Part shown: one piece after another, positions 57,666 to 64,000 of the stretch
How the letters are laid out: every line of letters begins with the position of its first letter
How positions within the stretch are numbered: the stretch's first letter is position 1
Source of the DNA: an uncultured Jannaschia sp.
GTDB lineage: Bacteria; Pseudomonadota; Alphaproteobacteria; Rhodobacterales; Rhodobacteraceae
DNA: 64,000 bases
Direction: 5' to 3'
Assembly (NCBI GenBank): GCA_947494145.1
Contig: CANLTZ010000014.1
Location: 62,001-126,000, forward strand
Notes under the pieces: generated by a model
Databases searched by the model: none
Told to the model about the DNA's origin: nothing
The model's input: only the letters and a program-made list of their open reading frames with translations
Translations under genes and position numbers: made by a program

Positions 57666-58643
57666 TCAACGCACCTCCTTGCGGGCCTGAGCGATGTTCC
57701 AGATCATGACCGGCAGGACTATGATCATGATGACGAAGGCCACGGCGGTGGCGCGCCCGTCGTCGCGGAACATGTATTCCATCATGTAACTCGGCAGGAT
57801 TTGGGTGCCGAAGTTGCCCCCCGTCATCGTGTAGACAATGTCGAAGACCTTCAGCACTAGGATGGTGATCGTCGTCCAGACAACGACGATCGTGCCCATG
57901 ATTTGCGGGATTTTGATCTTGAAGAAGATCTGCACGGGGCTGGCGCCATCGATAACGGCGGCTTCAATGGTTTCTTCCGGGATGCCACGCAAAGCCGCCG
58001 ACAAGATGACCATGGCGAACCCTGTCTGGATCCAGACCAAAATGACCATCAGGAAGAAGTTGTTCCAGAAACCCACTTGCAGCGGGTCCAGCGGCGCCAT
58101 TCCGATCGTGTCCCTTATGGCATTGATAATGCCGATTTCCGGGTCGACCGCATAGACGAACTTCCAGATGAGCGACGCGCCCACGAAGCTGATCGCCATG
58201 GGCATGAAGATCAGCGATTTCGCGATATTGCCCCAAGACAACCGGTCGGTCAGCTGCGCCACGAGAAGCCCCAGGAACGTGGCCGCGGCGGGCACGAACA
58301 GCACCCAGAGGAAGTTGTTGAACAAGGCGGTGCGGAATTCGCTATCGGCAAATAGCAGACCATAATTCCCAAGGCCCACGAAGTCTGTTCCCGCACGGTT
58401 GAAGAGCGAGCGCCAGAAGCTGCCAAAGACCGGATAAACGAGGTAGAGCGTTAGCGCGGCAAGTGCAGGGAGCAGGAAAAGCCAGGGGCGAACGGCGTTG
58501 GCGCGGTTGATGTTGCGCCCTGCCTGGGGGCCTTTAGCCGGAAAGATGAAGCGGTCCAACACGAAGTTGGATGTCCAGAAGTAGCCGATACATCCGCCGA
58601 CGCCGATAATGACCGTCAGAATGCCCTGCAAAAGCGGTGACAT
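57666..58643 (-). CDS. aglF: Alpha-glucoside ABC transporter permease AglF
   Basis: A 325-residue MalF-type permease with the EAA-type loop EETIEAAVIDGASPVQIFFK and about seven helices. GGAGGAGGGG precedes the ATG. It follows the substrate-binding gene aglE after a 113-base gap containing a strong hairpin. Confidence 0.92.
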   Translation of the reverse strand: MSPLLQGILTVIIGVGGCIGYFWTSNFVLDRFIFPAKGPQAGRNINRANAVRPWLFLLPALAALTLYLVYPVFGSFWRSLFNRAGTDFVGLGNYGLLFADSEFRTALFNNFLWVLFVPAAATFLGLLVAQLTDRLSWGNIAKSLIFMPMAISFVGASLIWKFVYAVDPEIGIINAIRDTIGMAPLDPLQVGFWNNFFLMVILVWIQTGFAMVILSAALRGIPEETIEAAVIDGASPVQIFFKIKIPQIMGTIVVVWTTITILVLKVFDIVYTMTGGNFGTQILPSYMMEYMFRDDGRATAVAFVIMIIVLPVMIWNIAQARKEVR

Positions 58644-58713
58644 GGCCCCTCCTCCCTGCTTTCGATTTCAGTGGGTCGGTTGCGGCGGGCTCCTCCTTCC
58701 CACCGGACCGAAG

Positions 58714-58743
58714 GGGTCCGCCCCGGCAATGCGGGACGGACCC
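58714..58743 (-). promoter_or_regulatory. Intercistronic hairpin between aglE and aglF
   Basis: A stem of 11 pairs with one mismatch, GGGTCCG-C-CCCG / CGGG-A-CGGACCC, loop GCAATG, lies 14 bases after the aglE stop. Such hairpins after binding-protein genes stabilise the upstream mRNA and keep permease expression low. There is no T run. Confidence 0.7.
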
Positions 58744-58756
58744 TGTCTTATGGTGC

Positions 58757-60112
58757 TTAGTTCAGCGCGTCCCAGCGTTCCTGGATGCCGGCGGCCACGT
58801 CTTCGGCGCTGGCGCCGGTGACGTAATCGACCATGCCGGTCCAGAACGCACCCGCGCCGATCTCGCCAGGCATCAGGTCCGACGCGTCGAAGCGGAAGGT
58901 CGTCGCATTCCGCAGGATTTCACCTTGAGCACGCAGGCTATCGCTTTGATATGCATCCAGATTGACGCCAGCATGGGCTGTCAGGAAGCCACCTTGGGCC
59001 ATCCACATCTCATGGGCGATGGGCAGCTTCAGGAATTCGATCATCGCCTCAGCGCCTGGGGACGGGTTCGTGATCGCGAAGAGCGTTCCGGCGCCGAGAA
59101 CGGGCGAGCCCAGGTCCTTTTCGGCGTAGGCGGGGAAGTAGAAGAAATCGACGTCTTCACCTTCCTGTGTGCCTTCAGGGAAGAAGGCCGGGATGAACGA
59201 CGCTTGACGGTGCATATAGCAATCCGGCGGGATCGCAAACAGGCCGTTGGGGCTGTCACGGAAGTCGGTATTGGCCACCGATTGCGCACCGCCGGACACG
59301 TAGTCGTCGTTCTTGGCGAAATAGCCGAATTCTTCGATTGCGGCGACCACTTCAGGCGCGCTGAATGGCATTTCATTGGCAACCCAGGCGTCGTAGACAG
59401 AGGGTTCCTGCGTGCGCAGCATCAGGTCTTCGACCCAATCGGTGGCAGGCCAGCCGGTGGCCGCGCCCGAGCCCAGACCGATGCACCACGGCGTGCCGCC
59501 ATCGGCAACGATCTGGTCGGTTAGTTCCTTGAGCTCTTCCATCGTTTCAGGAATGTCGTAGCCGCTTTCGTCGAACGCGGCTGGCGAATACCAGACCAGC
59601 GACTTGAGATCGACGCGGTAGAACATGCCATAAAGATCGTCGGCGCCGTCCTCACCGGCATAAGTACCCAGATCAACCCAGGATTGACCGGCGGCGAAGT
59701 TTTCGGCGACCCAATCGGCGGTGCCATCGGGCAATGGCGTCAGGAGACCTTGGCCAGCCATGTCAGCGGCCAGACCGGGCTGCGGGAACACCGCGAGGTT
59801 CGGGGCCGAGCCAGCACGCGCCGAAATGACGATGTCCTGCTCAAAGCTGTCGGAACCGGAATAATTGACGTCGGCGCCCGTCGCATCGGCGAAGAAGGCC
59901 ATGATCACGTCGAACTTGGCTTTTTCGTCACCCGTCCAAGGGCCGGTGACCGTCACCGACTGACCCGACAGGTCCGTCGCGGCGGCAAATGCATCGTAGC
60001 TTGCCCAGTCGAGCGGGCCTTCGCCCGGCGTAAAGACAGCCGTGTGGCCATCGGCCATGGCGGCGCCGGAAAACAGCACCGCCAAGGCGGTGCCGGTCAG
60101 GAACTTGTTCAT
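58757..60112 (-). CDS. aglE: Alpha-glucoside ABC transporter substrate-binding protein
   Basis: A 451-residue periplasmic binding protein of the MalE-like family. Signal peptide about 1-21 (MNKFLTGTALAVLFSGAAMA-DG). The ATG at 60112 has GGGAGGAAG upstream, replacing the longer 60319 reading. It is first in aglE-F-G-A-K and divergent from aglR. Confidence 0.93.
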   Translation of the reverse strand: MNKFLTGTALAVLFSGAAMADGHTAVFTPGEGPLDWASYDAFAAATDLSGQSVTVTGPWTGDEKAKFDVIMAFFADATGADVNYSGSDSFEQDIVISARAGSAPNLAVFPQPGLAADMAGQGLLTPLPDGTADWVAENFAAGQSWVDLGTYAGEDGADDLYGMFYRVDLKSLVWYSPAAFDESGYDIPETMEELKELTDQIVADGGTPWCIGLGSGAATGWPATDWVEDLMLRTQEPSVYDAWVANEMPFSAPEVVAAIEEFGYFAKNDDYVSGGAQSVANTDFRDSPNGLFAIPPDCYMHRQASFIPAFFPEGTQEGEDVDFFYFPAYAEKDLGSPVLGAGTLFAITNPSPGAEAMIEFLKLPIAHEMWMAQGGFLTAHAGVNLDAYQSDSLRAQGEILRNATTFRFDASDLMPGEIGAGAFWTGMVDYVTGASAEDVAAGIQERWDALN

Positions 60113-60291
60113 TCTTCCTCCCTGCGGGGCGATGCCCGCGTGTCGATGATCGATCCGGGTTGGCCCCGGCGGTCTTTCGTCCGATCCGGCCCCTGGCCAA
60201 ACCGCTTTGACGACTTGACCGTTGGTGTTCTTCACATGAATGTCAACGCCCGACTTGCAGCGTACCCTGCCAAAATCGCGAAAAAATACTT

Positions 60292-60313
60292 GTTGCCTGC
60301 AACCGACAGGTTG
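60292..60313. promoter_or_regulatory. Candidate AglR operator
   Basis: Overlapping inverted repeats GTTGC-CT-GCAAC (60292-60303) and CAACC-GACA-GGTTG (60300-60313) lie in the 278-base gap between aglE and aglR. LacI-type repressors bind such short palindromes. Which repeat is used is unknown. Confidence 0.45.
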
Positions 60314-60390
60314 GGGCACGCCATAAGGGGCGCATCGGAGGAGGCGGCGCAGCCAAAGCGGTTTGGCTGTCCGCAGGAGGGATCTGGGGG

Positions 60391-61413
60391 GTGAACCTCA
60401 AGGAGTTTTCAGAACTTTTGGGCTTGTCGCCCACCACGGTCAGCCGTGCCCTTGGCGGCTATCCGGAGGTCAAGGAAGACACGCGCCGCCGCGTGCATGA
60501 AGCGGCACTGCAACATGGGTATCGCCCAAACCGCAGGGCAGCCGCGCTGGCCACCGGGCGGGCCATGGCCATCGGCCACGTCATCCCCATTTCGCTCAAC
60601 CATGAGATGGTCAATCCGGTCTTTGCGGACTTCATCGCCGGTGCCGGGGAAATCTATGCCGCTGCGGGTTACGACATGACGATGTCGGTCGTGCCAGACG
60701 GTGAAGAATTACGCGTTCACAGACAGATGGCTCTGACCGGCAGCGTCGATGGCGTCATCGTTCACGCGCCGCGCGAAAACGACCCACGCATCCCGATGCT
60801 GCAAGAATTCGGCATTCCCTTCGTTGTCCATGGGCGCGTCCCGGATACGGAGCTGACCTACAACTTCGTGGACGTGGACAATGCCCGCGCCTTTCGCCGC
60901 GCGACTGACCTATTGCTCGACCTCGGGCACAGACGAATCGCGTTGGTGAACGGGCTCCAACATATGGACTTCGCCCGCCGGCGTCGGCAGGGCTATCTTG
61001 CTGCGTTGGACGCACGCGGCGCGCCGATCACGTCGGACTTGCAGGTCTCCGCCGAGATGTCGGAGCGGATGGGCTTCCTGGCCGCCCAGCGCATGCTCGC
61101 CCTGCCCGCACCGCCCACGGCCTTTTTGGTGTCGTCGCTTATAATGGCGATTGGTGTGCGCCGGGCCATCCACGATGCTGGGTTGGAGATGGGACGCGAT
61201 ATCTCGGTCGTGACCCATGACGACATGCTTGGCTACCTGGCCAATGGTGATGAGGTCCCACTCTTTACCGCCACACGGTCATCGGTGCGCGCCGCCGGGC
61301 GCCGCTGCGCCGAGATCTTGCTGGGCCGCATTCCAAACCCCGATGCCCCCCCCGACCAAGAGGTATGGGAAAGCGAACTGGTATTGGGGGCATCCACCGG
61401 CCCTGCCCCCTGA
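60391..61413 (+). CDS. aglR: LacI family regulator of the agl locus
   Basis: A 340-residue LacI-type regulator: N-terminal HTH and hinge (FSELLGLSPTTVSRALGGYP) and a sugar-binding domain (about 60-335). It starts with GTG at 60391 after AGGAGGG. It is divergent from aglE and upstream of a beta-glucosidase and glucokinase, so it probably represses both directions until its sugar ligand binds. Confidence 0.92.
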   Translation: MNLKEFSELLGLSPTTVSRALGGYPEVKEDTRRRVHEAALQHGYRPNRRAAALATGRAMAIGHVIPISLNHEMVNPVFADFIAGAGEIYAAAGYDMTMSVVPDGEELRVHRQMALTGSVDGVIVHAPRENDPRIPMLQEFGIPFVVHGRVPDTELTYNFVDVDNARAFRRATDLLLDLGHRRIALVNGLQHMDFARRRRQGYLAALDARGAPITSDLQVSAEMSERMGFLAAQRMLALPAPPTAFLVSSLIMAIGVRRAIHDAGLEMGRDISVVTHDDMLGYLANGDEVPLFTATRSSVRAAGRRCAEILLGRIPNPDAPPDQEVWESELVLGASTGPAP

Positions 61414-61474
61414 TTACGCGGCCCGATATGCTGACGCACCCGGGCAAGAGCCCAGCCCCAAAGAAGACTTGCCA

Positions 61475-62815
61475 ATGAAAGACGAACACAGCGCCGCGTC
61501 CGATCTGACAATCGCGCGCAGCGACTTTCCCCAGGACTTCCTGTTTTCGACCGCAACATCTGCCTATCAGATCGAAGGTCATTCCTTCGGTGGCGCGGGT
61601 CGCACCCACTGGGACGCATTCGCCGCGCAGCCGGGAAAGGTGGATCGCGGCGAAGACGGGGCCATTGCCTGCGACCATTTTCACCGCTGGCCCGAGGATT
61701 TGGACCTGATCCGCGATTGCGGGTTAGACGCCTATCGCTTTTCGACATCCTGGGCGCGCATCATGCCCGACGGCGTGAACGTCAACCCGGAAGGACTTGA
61801 TTTCTATGACAAGCTGGTTGACGGCATGCTGGAACGCGGCATTCGCCCCATGGCCACGCTCTATCATTGGGAATTACCGGAGACGTTGAGCCAGCAGGGT
61901 GGATGGCTGACAGGAGACGTGCCGCGACGCTTCGCCGACTTCACTGTCGTGGTGGCCAACCGGTTGGGTGATCGTCTCTATTCGGTAGCCCCGGTAAATG
62001 AGCCGTGGTGCGTTTCCTGGTTAAGCCACTATGCAGGCTATCATGCGCCAGGTCTGACTGGCGTCGCCAACGCGGCAAAAGCCATGCATCACGTGGCACT
62101 GGCCCATGGCTTGTCAGCGACCGTGCTGCGCGACAAAGGTATCGCGAATGTCGGTGCCGCCAGCAATTTCGAGTATGTCCTGCCCGCCACGGACAGTGCC
62201 GCAGACCAAAAGGCCGCCCAACTTTACGATGGCCTTGTCAACCGTTGGTTCGCCCAGGCCATGTTCAAAGGCAGCTATCCTGAAGACATTCTGGAGGGGT
62301 TCCTGCCCCATATGCCAAAGGGCTGGCAGGATGATCTGTCCATCATCCACCAGAAGCTCGATTGGTTTGGGGTGAACTACTACACGTGCAAACGCATTCA
62401 CGCGACAGACGGCGTCTGGCCTTACGGCGGTGAGGTTTCCGGCGACCTTCCCAAGACAGACATGGGTTGGGAAATCTATCCCGAAGGTCTGACGGCCCTA
62501 CTAAAGCGCGTGGCATCGGATTTCACAGACGACACGCCTCTCTTCATTACCGAAAACGGTCTGGCGAACCCCGACACGCCTAGCCGCCCCGATCTGGAGC
62601 GGATCGATTTCTACGACAAGCATCTGAAAGCCTGTTTGGCCGCAATCGAAACAGGGGTTCCCCTGGTTGGCTACACGGCCTGGTCGCTGATGGACAATTA
62701 CGAATGGACGTTGGGCTACGACAAGCGCTTCGGTCTCGTGCATGTGGACTTCGAAACCCAAAGTCGCACGCCAAAAGCCAGCTACCACGCGCTTGCCCGC
62801 GCCCTGGCGCGTTGA
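61475..62815 (+). CDS. bglA: Beta-glucosidase, GH1
   Basis: A 446-residue cytoplasmic GH1 enzyme: acid/base E176 in VAPVNEPWC and nucleophile E360 in FITENGLA, with N-terminal FLFSTATSAYQIEG typical of the family. It hydrolyses beta-glucosides. It has no signal peptide. The ATG at 61475 gives the expected N-terminus. It is followed by glucokinase after 12 bases, so released glucose can be phosphorylated at once. Confidence 0.94.
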   Translation: MKDEHSAASDLTIARSDFPQDFLFSTATSAYQIEGHSFGGAGRTHWDAFAAQPGKVDRGEDGAIACDHFHRWPEDLDLIRDCGLDAYRFSTSWARIMPDGVNVNPEGLDFYDKLVDGMLERGIRPMATLYHWELPETLSQQGGWLTGDVPRRFADFTVVVANRLGDRLYSVAPVNEPWCVSWLSHYAGYHAPGLTGVANAAKAMHHVALAHGLSATVLRDKGIANVGAASNFEYVLPATDSAADQKAAQLYDGLVNRWFAQAMFKGSYPEDILEGFLPHMPKGWQDDLSIIHQKLDWFGVNYYTCKRIHATDGVWPYGGEVSGDLPKTDMGWEIYPEGLTALLKRVASDFTDDTPLFITENGLANPDTPSRPDLERIDFYDKHLKACLAAIETGVPLVGYTAWSLMDNYEWTLGYDKRFGLVHVDFETQSRTPKASYHALARALAR

Positions 62816-62827
62816 TAGGTCGCCGCC

Positions 62828-63787
62828 ATGTCTGAAGCGCCTCTCTTTCTCGTCGCCGATGTTGGCGGCACCAATACCCGTGTGGCCTTGGCGCGCGGTC
62901 GCGTGGTGGAGCCCGGAACGATCCGCCGTTACCGGAACCGCGAGTTCGCCAATCTTGCACCCCTCTTGCGCCGCTACCGCGAAGAACAAGGCGGCCCAAC
63001 GCCGCTTGGTGCCTGCGTGGCCGTCGCGGGCCCGGTTGGGGATGGGCGTGCTGAGTTGACCAATCTCGACTGGTCCATCGACACGACGCGGTTGTTGCAG
63101 GCCACGGATGCGCAAAGCGGCGCGATTCTGAATGATCTGCAAGCCCAAGGCCATGCGTTGGGCCATCTAGATGATGCGTCCGTCGATGTTATCGTCCCCG
63201 GACCTACCGTTGCGCCGAATGCCACGCGCTTGGTGATTGGGGTGGGCACGGGCTTCAATGCAGCACCTGTCCACGTCACAGCCAAAGGCCGCATCGTTCC
63301 GCCCAGCGAAGCCGGCCATGCGAATCTGCCGATCCGGACCGAGGCTGAACTGAGGCTGTGCAACTTCGTCTCTACGGCCCATGGGTTTCCAGCCGTGGAA
63401 GACGTGCTTTCGGGCCGCGGCCTACAGCAGGTCTATCGCTGGCTGGCCAGCGAAGCGGGTTCGGAAGATGAGTTCTTGGCCGCTGAGATCATGGCCCGGA
63501 TCGATTCCGATGCGCGCGCCGAAGCCGCGGTCCGCCAGTTCGTACGGATCTTGGGGACGGTTTCTGGAAATCTATCGTTGATTCACTTGCCTCTTGGCGG
63601 CGTGTTCCTTGTTGGGGGCGTCGCCCGTGCCATGGCCCCGCACTTGAATCCCATGGGATTCGCCCATGCGTTCAAGGACAAGGGTCGCTTCGCGGGGTTT
63701 ATGGGAAACTTTCCCGTGTCGCTCATCACCGATGATTTTGCAGCCTTAACGGGCTGTGCGGCGCATTTGACCGAGTTGTCCGAATGA
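62828..63787 (+). CDS. glk: Glucokinase
   Basis: A 319-residue ROK-unrelated Glk-type kinase: VADVGGTNTRVALARG (phosphate motif), GPVGDGRAELTNLDW and GVGTGFNAAP with a conserved EAGHANLP (glucose contacts). Phosphorylates glucose from AglA and BglA for glycolysis. Confidence 0.94.
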   Translation: MSEAPLFLVADVGGTNTRVALARGRVVEPGTIRRYRNREFANLAPLLRRYREEQGGPTPLGACVAVAGPVGDGRAELTNLDWSIDTTRLLQATDAQSGAILNDLQAQGHALGHLDDASVDVIVPGPTVAPNATRLVIGVGTGFNAAPVHVTAKGRIVPPSEAGHANLPIRTEAELRLCNFVSTAHGFPAVEDVLSGRGLQQVYRWLASEAGSEDEFLAAEIMARIDSDARAEAAVRQFVRILGTVSGNLSLIHLPLGGVFLVGGVARAMAPHLNPMGFAHAFKDKGRFAGFMGNFPVSLITDDFAALTGCAAHLTELSE

Positions 63788-63876
63788 TCTCCGCCTGCCA
63801 GTAACGGTTTCTTAGCGAACTGCCGCTACGCCTGCCCCGACGAGATTGAGAGGGTAGCGATGGAGCGGTGTTCCAA

Positions 63877-64000
63877 ATGACCGGGATGATCGACGAAACG
63901 GGCGTGCTTCGGCTCCCGGAACGGGCCGAAATCAGTATCGCTGCTGAATTGCGCGAAACGATTTTGGCTGCGCGATGCGATATCTCCATCGACGCTGAAG
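63877..64000 (+). CDS. STAS-domain protein, 3' end beyond window
   Basis: The ATG at 63877 opens a frame starting MTGMIDETGVLRLPERAEIS and running off the window after 41 codons. The pattern LRLPE...AAELRETILAAR is typical of small STAS-domain proteins found in chemotaxis-like or anti-sigma clusters in Rhodobacterales. The gene is truncated by the window, not by mutation. A short upstream frame overlaps its start. Confidence 0.55.
   Translation, partial: MTGMIDETGVLRLPERAEISIAAELRETILAARCDISIDAE

Overview
The window looks like chromosomal DNA of an alphaproteobacterium of the order Rhodobacterales (Roseobacter-like). Supporting marks are the conserved blocks rplU-rpmA ... obgE-proB-proA, rpsB-tsf, dusB(nifR3)-ntrB-ntrC-ntrY-ntrX-trkA-trkH-hfq-hflX, the fused ispDF gene, ribosomal protein L21 with a C-terminal helix-hairpin-helix domain, and an NtrC without the sigma54-contact loop. 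No CRISPR array, rRNA or insertion sequence was seen.

Region 1 (1-9.9 kb) is accessory. It holds a fatty acid desaturase, a cold-shock protein with a folded mRNA leader, a Crp/Fnr regulator, many very small proteins (some paralogous to each other within the window), a secreted protein of seven cysteine-pair repeats, a DUF1611 (DgcN-like) enzyme translationally coupled to a fold-III PLP racemase, and a transglutaminase-like protease.

Region 2 (10.1-14.4 kb) is the end of an integrated mobile element: a VirD2-type relaxase, a spacer with inverted and direct repeats (oriT candidate), a tiny conserved ORF, and a tyrosine integrase beside the 3' end of tRNA-Ser(CGA). Three 12-bp direct repeats precede the integrase. 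No second copy of the tRNA end was found in the window, so the far boundary may lie to the left.

Region 3 (14.6-23.5 kb) is core: a DUF2059 protein, rplU-rpmA with a terminator, a GNAT-LysE-GNAT operon, obgE, proB, proA (proline synthesis) and metC. Region 4 (23.6-31 kb) is the phosphate regulon phoR-pstS-pstC-pstA-pstB-phoU-phoB, with a clear Pho box before pstS. A LuxR-type solo regulator and a candidate structured small RNA follow. Region 5 (32.3-36 kb) has tsf and rpsB, a SYLF-domain lipoprotein and a second desaturase paralogous to the first.

Region 6 (36.3-48.7 kb) carries hflX, hfq, trkH, trkA and the nitrogen two-component systems ntrYX and ntrBC with dusB. Two palindromes 30 bp apart lie between trkA and a divergent lipoprotein gene. 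Region 7 (48.9-53.6 kb) holds ispDF-pgpA-cinA, a RatA/Coq10-like protein, hpt and a large unknown membrane protein. Region 8 (53.7-63.8 kb) is an alpha-glucoside uptake and catabolism locus: aglE-aglF-aglG-aglA-aglK on the minus strand, facing the LacI-type regulator aglR, a GH1 beta-glucosidase and glucokinase on the plus strand. The last bases start a probable STAS-domain gene that runs off the window.
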